Shown: positions 44,855 through 56,282, counted from the stretch's first letter. The stretch is DNA of 64,000 bases from Linnemannia hyalina (GCA_019671135.1 JAHRHY010000004.1:434001-498000), one strand, 5' to 3'. Numbers and translations: made by a program. The notes: generated by a model not told the origin, from the letters alone.

Positions 44855-46839
44855 TTAACGATTCAAGCTGGCATGGAGTCCACTGATTTCGATGCGAGGA
44901 AGGTAAGCTGTAGGCTCGGTACCGTTGGGGTACGGGAAGTAACCAGTCAAGGTCTGCAAGGTTTTTGCCTGTCGGACGAAACTTTTATCTTTGGAGTACA
45001 CGTAGAGTTGGCTCATATTTGTCCAGCTCTTCAGTACCACATGTCCAGAGAAGTTTGACGACTACAAAGTTGAGAAAAAAAGAGCCGGCAGCTCAGATGA
45101 TATGCGCTTTTGGGTAGATATAGGGGGGGGGGGGGGGAAACAAGTTAATGGGATTCGCTCCTGATGGGTATGTTTTTTGGTTGCTATTCTTACCACCAAG
45201 ATGTTGGCGTAGGTCTCGGACGACACCTTGAGATCCAGGTCGGCGCTGGTGGAGAAGATAGTTAGGTGAGTGTCCTTTGATTCTGTTTCGACTCGCTTGT
45301 CCACTGTGATTTGACCAATAATAGAGCCCTGCGCAGCGATGACCTTCAAATCCTCCTTGACGACCGTGTTTGTGAAAAAGACGCGTCCGTTATTCGTTTT
45401 GACGTCGAGTCGATCCATTGCAACACCAGCCCCTGCAGGTGCTGGTTGTCCAGGGAAGCTACGGCTGTCTGGGTTGACGTAGGCACCGAAGTTAACGTCC
45501 ACATCGCCCCTGTTCCGGTTGTGGACCTTGAATGAATCAAAGTGGGTCATGTTCTGGGGGAAGACGATGCGGACATTGATGTCAACGCAGCCTCTGCGGA
45601 AGACCCTTTCGCGTTCATACTCATCAGTGGACATGTACACGTTGGCCTCGAGGGAAGAGTCGTCGGGATTGGTGATGGTGCCCAGGGTGACGGCACGGGC
45701 AATCTCGCCGCTGGATCCCCTTGCGTTGACAAAGATCATGACTTCATCGCCTCCATCCCCCCCATAGGGCGAGTTGTACTGACTCACAGTGATATCTCCG
45801 ACCTAATACGAGGTCATTGAAATATGGCATAAGAGGAAGAAAGAAAAGCGAGATCAAAAAAAGGGCACGTCAATAAAGCGTTTCTGTATGAGATTTCGCA
45901 ACTTTTTTTTTTTTTTTTTTTTTTTTGGGTTGAACGGTTGAGAAAGACAAAGAATGAAGGAGACTCATGGGTGGGTGGACTTACGGTGTCATGGTCAAGA
46001 TGGAAGTAGAAATTCTTGTACTGGTCAGGGTGGAACGAGTATTGCAACGTGACCGAATCGCTGTCGTTTACGCTGCACACGGCTACGCAATCATACAAAA
46101 GCCACCCCTATATCAGCACCGATTGAACACGTAAAAACTGGTTGTTAGAACAGTACTTTGCTCCTCTCATGGCAACGATGCGGGGGATCTTTCCTTTCTT
46201 ACGAAGCAAAAACAAAGTTGTACGTGAAGGATTTCCTTTTTTTTCCTTACCGAAAGTCCCAAGAGGCCAAGAAGAAGGACAACACCCAGGATGGTGAAAG
46301 CCCGCTTCAGGACCTTTCGCCATCCGGCCAAGGGCGCCTTGGCCGATCGTAGGTTTGACGAGAACGACTTCAGTTCTAAGAAAACAAGAACAACGAGCAA
46401 AGGATGAATACCAAGTGGCGGGTTGGCGTGAGTACAACAGAAGGACCATTGAAAGTACTTAGAGCTTGGCCGCACTTTTGTTCGCTGTCGAACCAAAACA
46501 CAACAAAGGTAACTTACTGGTCCCATGGTCCGCGAGCCAATCGTGAAGTCGATACAAGAAAGGAGCACGCTCGCTGCTTCGTCGTCCTTGTCCAGTCTCA
46601 TCTTGGTCAACGAGTTGATGATGACGAGGACCGGGGCCACCTCTGGTGGTGGAAGAAGCGCCCAAAAGTGGACCGTCTTCGTCGCTGTCTTCGTCGTCGT
46701 CGTTGTAGTTGGGGCGGTGGGCGGGAAGAGGGAAAGGCGTGCCAGTGGCTGAAGGAACGACGGACTGTGCTGGAGGGTCGATCTGAATCGAGGCGGAATG
46801 ACCGCTGTCGCCGCCGCCGTGAGGTCTTGCTGTGCTCAT
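44855..46839 (-). CDS. DUF4097-like single-pass membrane protein
   Basis: Five exons: 46839-46518, 46375-46251, 46107-45985, 45802-45194 and 45061-44855; all phases close, 461 residues. The N-terminal 107 residues are cytosol-like, Pro/Asp-rich with an acidic cluster (YNDDDEDSDEDGPLLG). Exon 2 carries one membrane helix (AFTILGVVLLLGLLGLS). The remainder is a beta-rich ectodomain, with repeated short strands such as GDITVSQY, GCVDINVRIVFPQ, GDVDVNFG, MDRLDVKTNNGRVFFTNT and DLKVIAAQGSIIGQITVD, as in DUF4097/adhesin-type beta-solenoids. Function unknown; likely at the cell surface or in a secretory membrane. Related fragments lie at 37640-38110, 44600-44720, 49160-49493 and the window end. Confidence 0.75.
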
Positions 46840-49159
46840 AGTCTTGAGAGTTGAGGGCAAGTTTGGTGTAGTGTTTTTTTTTTTTTTTTTTTTGGATATA
46901 GTTATGGTGTACTGCGATTTTTGCTGTTTGTTGTTGCTGTTGATGTGAGAATTGACTTGAGAGAATAAAGGAGGGCGAGTAAGGTCTTTTTATAGTCTTG
47001 GCGCCGTCCCTTGAGGGGTAGTTATTAGTTGTGTCTTGGCATAAAAAACAGAAGACAGAAGACAATGCGTGTCCAATACGTGTGTGTGAGACGAGGAGGG
47101 TAACATGCTGCTGTGTGAAAAGGGGGAAAAAGAGATATGAAGTAAGGCACAGAGCATCTTCCGCAACGCGCCACGTTTCAATTTGCTCATAGATTTTTCT
47201 TGTCTCTCCCAGGTTGATCAACTGCTCACTTTCTTTTAGGTTTGTCGGTCTATTGTGCATGCTTGCTGGTGTGTGTGGGTAATTATGGCCATAGTGTGGT
47301 AGTGAGGCTGTAGCCTTTTTTTGTTGTGCCACAGCCCACTTTTTTTTGATGCATGGTACCAAGGCGTAAAAAGTAGATTATTGGGCAACGCTGTCATTTC
47401 CCGATCCTTCAAGCTATGAAATGAGGAAACCTTAACGTGATTTAAGAAGGACCAGACGAGTATCAGAGATGTAAGTGCTCGCAAGTCTTCAAGGGAAAAA
47501 ATCACGATAGAAAAGATCAAAGCAAGGACGAGGGAAAAGAAAAAGGTATTGGCTCATGAACAGAGCTGCAACCCACTTGTTGTTTTTTGGCGTTGAGGCA
47601 AGAGAGTAAATGTGAAGGAGACAGTGGGTGAAATGGAGTAGAGTGCGTCGCTGCTCATGACGTAACACACGAGCTAAACCTCAATGCACAACAAAGCGAA
47701 GCGCGTAATAGAGAGGGAAAAGTAGATAGGAAAAGAATAAAAAGGAAGAAAGTCAAGAAGAGTAAACACGGCTACCATTGAATGATCACAACATCCTACA
47801 TATCCTACATCCTCAGTGAACAAAGACGAAATAAAAACGTGCACCATCAATCAGTAGAAGCCCTCTTCGTCTCAGTCGGCGATCGACCTAACCCATCAGT
47901 TTGATCACCATGGCTACCCTTCTCACCTAACTCACACCTCACAAGCAACCCTCTTTTGTCTGTCTTTCAAAGCCAATAGCCATGAGCTTTCAGCGATCCA
48001 TACTTTATTCACATTTGATATATTAAACCAAAGGACTCATTCTCCCATCCATTCCAGTCATTTTCGTTGTTATTATCAGGCTTCAGCCATACAAGTACCA
48101 TTCAATATACCCTATGCACACATGGTATGCATGCGGAGAGAAGTAGACAAAGTGATAGTGAGGAGACAGAGTAGCATAGCGTTGGTTTTGTCATAACTAA
48201 GAAGTAAGGAAAGGAAGGAAGAAAAAATGAAGGGAGGAAGGAAGGAAAAGAAAAAAGAAAGAAAAGGAAAGATATTGGGTAGAGAGGAGTGTTATACCTC
48301 CCTTTCGTGGCGAGTGAAAATGCTTTGCCGTCATGGCTGCCACGTTGCGTGCTCATCAATTACGATCACAACCCTACGTGAACGTAACCATGTACTATGT
48401 GAACGACTCAGGTACTTTGTAAGCTGCCCAACTCGTATCTCTCGTTTCCCTCACCTCTCAGTCAGAACCTTCTTCATCTCAGTCGGTGACGGGTGTGACT
48501 ATCAATTGTGATCACCATGCGCTCCACCCGCAATACTTTCTTTCACTCCCTTTCATCTGTAGCAACTTCTCTCTCTCTCTCTCTCTCCCCTCCAATAATT
48601 TCGGATGTCGCCCATCTTAAGCGCCACCGTGCATTTGTGATGAAGTGTGAAAATGACCAGAAAAAAAGAGAACTAAAACAAGTGAAATAGGGCAACGACT
48701 TGTCGCACAACCCATGTCCATTTCCCGACATGGTTCCCTTGCTTGTTCTTCCATCCTTTCTTCTCAGCTCGAAGGGGCAATGACTCTTGATCTCTGTCCC
48801 ATGCGGCACTAATAGGGTGTCCTTGTCCTCCCAATATGCCGTTCTACTCCTCCTGCATCAAGTCAAGGAGACAAATCGAACGAGTACGGGGGAAACAGTG
48901 AACGAGGAAACGTGGGCGCAAGTACGATTACGGTAAGAAAGTGTGTTTTAATAAGGACGACTACAACAAACCAAGAATTAAACTAGGGTGAAATGAGAAC
49001 CACTTGTACGTTTGGGAAGTGAAGGTCAGCTAGAGGATTCTAGGGTAGGGTTTGTCAGCAAGAAGGGCTGGCTACGGCTTAATCAACGATGAGCGCAAGT
49101 TGGGGGTCAGTCGTCACGTTTTTGTTCTGTTGTCACATCACGAAATGAAAGAAACTTAC
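46840..49159. other. Promoter of the DUF4097-like gene and segmentally repeated flank
   Basis: Starts with a run of about 19 T (46878-46896). The part 47180-47350 is similar to 49860-49990 (shared words GTTTGTCGGTC / GTTTGTCAGTC, CTGTAGCC / CTTTAGCC, CACAGCCCA / CATAGCCCA), and 47850-47930 is similar to both 48460-48540 and 50495-50575 (TTCGTCTCAGTCGG, TTTGATCACC). Thus the gene was duplicated with its upstream DNA. No intact gene. Confidence 0.5.
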
Positions 49160-49493
49160 CGGTGCCGCGGTCCGCGAGCCAATCGTGCAGTTGATACAAG
49201 AAAGGAGGAGACTCGCTGCTTCGTCGTCTTTGACCTCCTCCACTGTTACCGGTCCCGTCTTCGGCGTTGTCGTCAACGGGTTGATGGTAGTGACCACCAG
49301 TCCCACCACAGACAGCGCCCAAAAGAGGACTCTCCTCAACACCGTCTTCGTCGTCGTCGTTGTAGGTTAAATGATGAGCGAGGAGAGCGGCGAGTGTACC
49401 GGTGGTTTAAGAGGCGGTGGGCTGCACTGGAAGGTCGATCTAAACTGAGATAGAATGACCGTTGTCCTCGCTGTGAGGTCTTGCAGCGCTCAT
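49160..49493 (-). pseudogene. Exon-1 relic of a DUF4097-like paralogue
   Basis: The ATG at 49493 starts MSAARPHSEDNGHSIS, matching MSTARPHGGGDSGHSAS of the intact gene, but TAG and TAA interrupt the frame within the first 35 codons. After that the same frame reads YNDDDEDGVEESPLLGAV and RRRSSESPPFLYQLHDWLAD up to a retained GTAAGT donor. Exons 2-5 are absent. A clear dead duplicate with conserved splice site. Confidence 0.8.
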
Positions 49494-51046
49494 AGTCTTC
49501 AGGATTGAGGGCAGGTTTGGTATTATTTTTTTGCGTGCTTTTGATATAGCTGAGGTGCGTAAACACTTTTGTCGTTGTTTATTGTTGTTGCTTTTCGTTT
49601 AATTGTGTGGTAGAATAAAGGAGGACGAATAAGAAGAACCTTTTCATTTTTATAGCCTTGGCATTGTGCCTTCGGGATAGTAGTAAGCTGTGTCTTGCAA
49701 TCATGCCTTGAGGGGTAGTAGCTAGGTGTGTCTTGGCACAAATAACAGGAAATGGAAGGCAATGAGCATCATGCGTCGATGTGAGACGTGAAGGGCAACA
49801 TACCGTTTAAAAGGAGAGAGAGAGAGAGAAAAAGGAGTACTCACCATGTTGCAATCACGGCATTCATTTTTCTTGTCTGTCCAGACTGTCACCACTTTGG
49901 TCAATTGTTCTCTTTTTAGGGTTTGTCAGTCATTGTGCATGTATGGCTTTAGCCTTTTCTTGGTTGCGCCATAGCCCAATTTTTCTTCGATTGACGCGAG
50001 GTTGAGAAGAGCAATGCTGTCATTTTCCAAACCTCCAACACTCTTGGATTGTCTCAAACCATGAATGAAGAAACCCGAACCTGGTTGAAGACCATACAAG
50101 TATCAAAGGAAGTTGAATGCATGCCCACAAAACTTCAAGGGAAAAAAAAGGAACGAGGGATAGAACAAGGCGACGGCGAACCATTCAAGATCTAGATGGG
50201 TAAAAGATACATACATTGCTGAGGTGAAAGTGAGTGCAATATTAGCGATACTCAGCTCGAGAAGATGATTGTGGCCCGCCGGCGATTTTTTTTCTGGCTT
50301 GAGCGAAAGAGTAAAAGTGGGAGACAGAAAGACAAAAGGAAAGGAGAGTAAACCCTGAATGCAAAAGGCGGATCACGGAATAAGGGAGAAATACAGAGTG
50401 AGAAAAAATCAAAGAAAAATGGACGAGAGTCAAGAGCCGACGCGGTTGCCGTTGATCAAGGACAATTATATTCTTGCTGAGCAGCAAAAAAGGGTGCCAC
50501 TAATCAGTAGAAACCTTCTTCGTCTCAGTCGGTGATCAAAGTATCCATCAATTTGATCACTATCTGCCCCACCTCGCAACACTATCTTTCGCTTGTTTCT
50601 CATTCGTAGCAACCATCCTCTCCTCCTCCTCACCAATTTCAGACGGCACCCATTCATTATCTGTGAAGTTCCTACTAATGTTAATTTCAAATGTTGGAGG
50701 AGATTAATCCATTACATACGACTTTCATTGAACGGGTATGTAAGCGGTAGAGTAGCATTGTTTCTACGATCTGCTGAGATTAAGTCCACTGTTCTATAGA
50801 TTTATTTCGGTCCTTCATTCTTTTCCATTCTTTCTCTCATTTTTTTAACATAAAAGTGAATATTTACGTTGTTTAAGAGAATGATCTATGGATATATGCG
50901 CCTACCCCCGCCCATAAAAATAAAAAAACCAGGAGAGTCTACAGTAGGTGTGTCTTTAGATTCAGAAAATGTTAAAGCAAACACAGACTTGCTATAGATG
51001 ATGTTTTAAAGGGTCGGAGAAGTACAAGGTCTGTTAATTCTCCCTT
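49494..51046. other. Duplicated flank, no gene
   Basis: 49494-50575 is the decayed copy of the region upstream of the intact DUF4097-like gene. 50580-51046 is AT-rich and holds nothing recognisable. Confidence 0.5.
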
Positions 51047-51345
51047 TGAATTACTTTGGCCCAACTGGATCGCGTGCGACACCGCGTAACAACAATTTAA
51101 TCATTTTTGCTCAATCCGGAACCCATAGCCATTGACATAACGAGTTAAGAATTGACAGGTGAATGACTAAGGCTTATCATTCTTTTATTCTGTTCTTTTG
51201 ATAAGAGAGGGAAAGAGAGAAGGGACCTTGATTGAAAACACCTTGAGTAGAGTAGATGACCAGCGAGTAGAGTAGCGGGTCACCGAGAATAGTAGGGCTC
51301 GCCGAGAATAGTAGCGGGTCACCGAGTAGAGTAGTGGGTCATTGC

Positions 51346-51591
51346 TTAGTTCCTGTTGCAGCAGCACTTCTTGTCCCACCATCCGCAGCCACTGCCCGTC
51401 ATATGAGAAAATCCGCGGTCGCCGCAATAGTCTTCACACAATCCGGACCAATGGTCAGAGCAGCTGCTCGGGTGATAACAGGTCTCTTCAATTTGCGCGC
51501 CACCACCCCCGACAACCTCCGCTTTGGGCGCGGCAAAGGCACTGGTGGCAAGAGCAAGGGCAACGGTAAGGACGAGGACTGAGGACTTCAT
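51346..51591 (-). CDS. Defensin-like secreted peptide, left copy
   Basis: Single exon, 81 residues. The signal peptide is MKSSVLVLTVALALATSAFA, then a short acidic/glycine propeptide-like stretch (PKAEVVGGGGAQIEE). The mature part has eight cysteines arranged C-x5-C-x7-C-x3-C-x12-C-x6-C-C-C. It contains the C-x3-C and C-x-C pair that define the CS-alpha-beta defensin fold, with the GxC element (GSGCGWW) before it. Such peptides are usually antimicrobial and exported. A TATATATA box lies about 80 bp upstream of the ATG (near 51670). The identical partner is at 54318-54563, pointing the other way. Confidence 0.75.
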   Translation of the reverse strand: MKSSVLVLTVALALATSAFAAPKAEVVGGGGAQIEETCYHPSSCSDHWSGLCEDYCGDRGFSHMTGSGCGWWDKKCCCNRN

Positions 51592-51818
51592 GGTGGATGA
51601 CTTGGGGTGGGAAGTGGTGAGTGAAGAGGTGGTCTGGTTGATGAGTTGGAGCGAAGGAAATTGGGGAGTATATATAGGCGAAACCCAAAAGGTTCTCGTT
51701 CAGGCTATTCAAAGGGATGAAAAAAATGCATGAAGTGGAAAAAGGCGGCCAACGGCCATGATAAAGGAGTGATCACTCGGTGTTGAGACTCTCTGTACTG
51801 TACAAGATCCCGGGAACG

Positions 51819-52129
51819 GACACGCCGCACCTTACATCGCGCGGTGTACATGAAACCAACACGCCGCACCAGCATGAGCCCAAGATGGGAGAATGCCGAT
51901 AAGGCAGCGTGTGATGCGGGTGGGAGTGATAAAAGTCCAGTATGCGGTAAAGTCAAACCTGCTGAACATTGGACGTCCAGCTGTCGAAAATGCATGGGCG
52001 CCGCACCTGCATGACACCAACACGCCGCACTTGCATGAGACCAAGGTAGTATGCGCCAACGTCAACCTACGACATGAACGTTGGACGCTCAGTTTCCCAA
52101 GATGCAAGGACGCCGCGCATTGGTACCTC
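51819..52129 (-). promoter_or_regulatory. GTGCGGCGTG motif cluster upstream of defensin-like gene, left copy
   Basis: Mirror image of 53780-54090. On the plus strand the words appear as CACGCCGCAC (four times, near 51821, 51861, 52021 and one variant GCGCCGCACC near 52000) and a further GACGCCGCGC near 52107. They lie 230-540 bp upstream of the peptide start. Confidence 0.5.
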
Positions 52130-52217
52130 CTACGAGTCAAATGATTGGTCGACTCTTGTGTAAATTCTCTCAGTTTGGTGTTTGTACACCTTGTGTTGTA
52201 ATTTATCCCGCGGCTTC

Positions 52218-53691
52218 TTCCTCACCACTTCCCCGACCCACTAGCCTCACACCACTTTTTTTTGGCGAGAAGATGGAGTGAGATCTTTAATCCTGTCCGC
52301 AGAAAATAAATACATACTAAGTTAATACTCCCTAGACAAACTCTAACATACACCCGCTTTCATTGCATTTGCTCCAATGTGGCTCATAGGGTATGTGTAT
52401 GTGTATTTTTATTTGAGCGTGTGAACAGGGGTCAAGGTTATTGGCAATGGCATGTGCACTAGGCTGTTGAACAAATTGTTTCGCACGGTTGGAGAAGTAC
52501 AGGGTCTGTGTGAATTATGCCCAGCCCAAAATGGTTAGTCCAACCTCAATCTAATCTAAATCCATCTTTTTTTTGGTGAGCCTTCTGGTGCGCCTTTTTT
52601 CCCAATCCTGTCGCCTCCACCTTCACGTTCATCTCACGCCACACTTCGCGCTACTAAAACGTACTGTCGTCCCCCAACCAGATTAAGGTATCCAAACGTG
52701 CGCTTTCCCCACTATTTTGATATCCTTGATGTTACTTTCGCACAAGAGGGGATAGGGTGATCCACTCTTCCCTTGGAGGGACATAGTCAACCAGAGTTCT
52801 TTGATAGGACAGACAGGTAGTGGATGGATATCATCTTCACTCAAGTGTCTTTGACCCCTTTTTCTACAACTTCGCAACTTTCGAAAGCACAGATTGCCCA
52901 TATTTCTCTCTAGCCCATCTGACTTGGGACTGCTACAACCCTCCTCTACCTATTGGTCGGTGCAAAAATGTTCATGTCCTTAACCTAGATCATCGACCAT
53001 CATCCACCATCCTCCCGCAGATACCTGAGTAAATGGGATCTACTCATGGCACATGGTGAACAAGATGATTGACGAGATGTTGCATGGTCATCTCCCTCAA
53101 CCGGTTTCCCTTTCGATATCATTTTCGAAGGCGGTGTGTCTTTGACTAATCCTGACTCTGGATATATCCAAAGCCTACGCCTGATTACTCACTCCCAAGG
53201 AGAGATCGATTAACTCTCGCCCCTAATCCTCTTATAGCCACCCATTTTCCCAATTACAAATGAGGAGTGTTTTTTCGTTGGGGTTTTGACCAAAGGCTTC
53301 CCCCAGATCACCTTTGAATTCACATCAAAGTGAGCGTTGCAAATTGACATTGCATTCAGCTAACCTGCAGAAGAGTTTGAAGGGGGGGAAGGGGTGACTG
53401 ATTCCACAAGGTACTTTTTGACTAACATATAGCGGGGGAGAGGCGCAACCCTGCCATATCTCTATCACCCTCGACAAACTTACCATGCCTCTAGACCCCA
53501 ATTGCGAGAGAAATAGCAAAAGGCACCGTGTTAGGAGGGTTGGTAGGCGGAAGTACGAGAAAGGAAGGGGATGGAATTAATGAGAAAAAATATACCAACC
53601 CGAGGGCTCTCAAAAACACCAAATAAAGGTTGGCACAGTTGGCAGGGTGCCGCAGGTTACGTTCAACGGCGATTCCTTGCTTCTCGAGAAT
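52218..53691. other. IR2 spacer
   Basis: No intact gene. Around 52850-53040 the plus strand has short leucine-rich-looking pieces (NVHVLNLDHRPSSTILPQIP), perhaps a relic of an F-box/LRR gene, but frames are broken. The rest is unassigned. Confidence 0.35.
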
Positions 53692-53779
53692 GAAGCCGCG
53701 GGATAAATTACAGCACAAGGTGTACAAACACCAAACTGAGAGAATTTACACAAGAGTCGACCAATCATTTGACTCGTAG

Positions 53780-54090
53780 GAGGTACCAATGCGCGGCGTC
53801 CTTGCATCTTGGGAAACTGAGCGTCCAACGTTCATGTCGTAGGTTGACGTTGGCGCATACTACCTTGGTCTCATGCAAGTGCGGCGTGTTGGTGTCATGC
53901 AGGTGCGGCGCCCATGCATTTTCGACAGCTGGACGTCCAATGTTCAGCAGGTTTGACTTTACCGCATACTGGACTTTTATCACTCCCACCCGCATCACAC
54001 GCTGCCTTATCGGCATTCTCCCATCTTGGGCTCATGCTGGTGCGGCGTGTTGGTTTCATGTACACCGCGCGATGTAAGGTGCGGCGTGTC
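53780..54090 (+). promoter_or_regulatory. GTGCGGCGTG motif cluster upstream of defensin-like gene, right copy
   Basis: Within 540 bp upstream of the ATG at 54318 are GTGCGGCGTGTTGG (near 53879), GGTGCGGCGCCC (53903), GGTGCGGCGTGTTGG (54039), GGTGCGGCGTGTCC (54078) and the variant GCGCGGCGTCC (53791). Three of these follow TCATGC or CATGC. A GTCCAACGTTC / GTCCAATGTTC pair is also repeated (53823, 53935). The regular repetition suggests transcription-factor sites or a local tandem duplication. Confidence 0.5.
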
Positions 54091-54317
54091 CGTTCCCGGG
54101 ATCTTGTACAGTACAGAGAGTCTCAACACCGAGTGATCACTCCTTTATCATGGCCGTTGGCCGCCTTTTTCCACTTCATGCATTTTTTTCATCCCTTTGA
54201 ATAGCCTGAACGAGAACCTTTTGGGTTTCGCCTATATATACTCCCCAATTTCCTTCGCTCCAACTCATCAACCAGACCACCTCTTCACTCACCACTTCCC
54301 ACCCCAAGTCATCCACC

Positions 54318-54563
54318 ATGAAGTCCTCAGTCCTCGTCCTTACCGTTGCCCTTGCTCTTGCCACCAGTGCCTTTGCCGCGCCCAAAGCGGAGGTTGTCGG
54401 GGGTGGTGGCGCGCAAATTGAAGAGACCTGTTATCACCCGAGCAGCTGCTCTGACCATTGGTCCGGATTGTGTGAAGACTATTGCGGCGACCGCGGATTT
54501 TCTCATATGACGGGCAGTGGCTGCGGATGGTGGGACAAGAAGTGCTGCTGCAACAGGAACTAA
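54318..54563 (+). CDS. Defensin-like secreted peptide, right copy
   Basis: Protein identical to the copy at 51346-51591: 81 residues, signal peptide, eight-cysteine mature domain with the C-x3-C ... C-x-C core. A TATATATA box is at 54233-54240, 78 bp before the ATG. The two genes point away from each other across the IR2 spacer. Three tandem blocks of CCCTACTATTCTCGG / ACCCGCTACT type follow the stop (54570-54665). Confidence 0.75.
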   Translation: MKSSVLVLTVALALATSAFAAPKAEVVGGGGAQIEETCYHPSSCSDHWSGLCEDYCGDRGFSHMTGSGCGWWDKKCCCNRN

Positions 54564-54910
54564 GCAATGACCCACTACTCTACTCGGTGACCCGCTACTA
54601 TTCTCGGCGAGCCCTACTATTCTCGGTGACCCGCTACTCTACTCGCTGGTCATCTACTCTACTCAAGGTGTTTTCAATCAAGGTCCCTTCTCTCTTTCCC
54701 TCTCTTATCAAAAGAACAGAATAAAAGAATGATAAGCCTTAGTCATTCACCTGTCAATTCTTAACTCGTTATGTCAATGGCTATGGGTTCCGGATTGAGC
54801 AAAAATGATTAAATTGTTGTTACGTGGTGTCGCACGCGATCCAGTTGGGCCAAAGTAATTCAGACAGAGAAAATTATCAGCCCCTGCAGTTCTCCAGCTA
54901 TCCGAAACAA

Positions 54911-55794
54911 TAGGGGTCGTCAAAGCTCTTGCCAGACGGCGAGAAAAGGGACCAAGCCTATTTCAATACACGCAAAAGGGGTGTACGCATTTTCGTATTC
55001 TTTTCGAGTATCCATTTTCACGTACTCAAATCAAATACGCCAACGTATTTCGTCAAACGAGACGACTGTTTGGCCCCCTTTTTGCCCGTTTTTCTTCTTC
55101 ACACACATGTCTTCCTTTCCCTATGGAGGAGGAAGAGGACGACGCGGTCTCTGTGGCCTGGACAGACGACGGTTCCGCGGGAGTACCATCCTGGTCCTCA
55201 GCAGGCAACGAATGAGACGGAGAACGAGGAGTCTCATGCGAAGAGCCCGAGGGCTGATGGGATGCTGTGTCAAACTCAGAGGAGGAGGACGACAAGGGCG
55301 TCAACTAAACGAGAACAAAAAAGAAAAAAAATGTTACACACAAGGTTGACAGAAACGGACGGGGTGGCTCTTATTTTTGTGTGGTCTTAATTGTTGTACT
55401 TATTGGTAGTCTGGGGGGTCAAGAGAGACGCGACGGCCTTTTGCACGACGAGTGAGAACCTGGGTTTGGGTTGGACGTTCTTGTTGTTCTTGGTAGGAGC
55501 CATGGTGTAGGTGGAGTGAGGGTAAGAGGTGTATCCAATTGGTTGTGAGAAGTAGATGGAGTGGTATTTGACTCTCCTGAACGAAAAAAAGTGTTTTTAT
55601 TTTCCTCTCGTTTGACGATTTCTGCCGCTGCCACTGCCAAACGCGCGCCTTGTGTTTGCGAAATATGTCAAGGGTCGTAGGTTTGTGCGTTCGCATTTTC
55701 GTATTAGAAGACCTGCGCAGTTGACAGAAAAATGTCAAATGCGCAAACGAGCGGCGGATTTATTTTGGATCTGGCCGTAGTTTGACGACCCCTA
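54911..55794. mobile_element. TA-flanked terminal-inverted-repeat element (884 bp)
   Basis: The left end TAGGGGTCGTCAAA (54911-54924) is the exact reverse complement of the right end TTTGACGACCCCTA (55781-55794). With TA read as the target duplication, the inverted repeats are GGGGTCGTCAAA, the layout of Tc1/mariner-type elements. The interior codes on the minus strand for low-complexity Ser-rich peptide (55304-55053) and a short MAPTKNNKNVQPKPRFSL frame (55504 onward), with no DDE transposase seen, so it is probably non-autonomous. Confidence 0.6.
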
Positions 55795-55910
55795 ATATGT
55801 TCAACGGTCTAACGCACAATCCATTACTGATAACCTTAACTCCTGTTCACACGCTCGAAAACGGCTCGCATATATAAATGCACACATGTACATAACAACA
55901 ACAATAACCA

Positions 55911-56065
55911 TAACAATTACAATTACAATTACAATTACAATTACAATTACAATAACAACATCACACCATCAACGACAGCAGCAGCAGCGGCAACAACGGT
56001 AACAACAGCAGCATAAAAAATGTGATGTGATGTGATGTGATGTGATGTGATGTGATGTGATGTGA
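55911..56065. repeat. Microsatellites (AATTAC)n and (TGTGA)n
   Basis: 55914-55952 is a hexanucleotide AATTAC run; 55970-56015 is CAG/CAA-rich; 56021-56065 is nine units of TGTGA. Confidence 0.9.
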
Positions 56066-56164
56066 GCCTTGTCGGTCAAGGCATTGAAGAAAGAAGCAGT
56101 GAGATTTTTAAGCTATTACACCATAGGAAGTACTAGCTCAGTCTGTTGTTCAATTTACACTGAA

Positions 56165-56282
56165 ACGACCAATCGCTTGCTGACTCGTAGGAAGTACCAA
56201 GGCACGGCCTCCAACGTTCATAGCGCAGGTTGACATTTGGCGCATACTACCTTGGTCTCATGCAAGTGCGGCGTGTCCATGT
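56165..56282 (+). repeat. Degenerate third copy of the IR2 promoter segment
   Basis: CTGACTCGTAGGAAGTACCAA, then a C-rich break, then CCAACGTTCATAG, GCGCATACTACCTTGGTCTC and ATGCAAGTGCGGCGTGTCC follow the order of 53765-53895. The copy is shortened by about 20 bp and mutated, and has no peptide gene after it. Confidence 0.75.

Larger units (their letters stand above)
51047..52217. repeat. Left arm of inverted repeat IR2
   Basis: 1171 bp; each position x matches the reverse complement at 105909-x in 53692-54862. Only two differences were noticed (near 51095 and 52196). Outer match ends at TTTGAATTAC / GTAATTCAGAC, inner match at CGCGGCTTC. The arm contains one defensin-like peptide gene, its promoter and 3' flank. 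Confidence 0.95.
53692..54862. repeat. Right arm of inverted repeat IR2
   Basis: Mirror of 51047-52217, carrying the second defensin-like gene on the plus strand. The arm ends 48 bp before a TA-flanked terminal-inverted-repeat element. Confidence 0.95.

Noticed and set aside
52820..53032. Small LRR-like frame in the IR2 spacer
   Set aside because: Too short and interrupted; only a possible relic, not listed as a gene.
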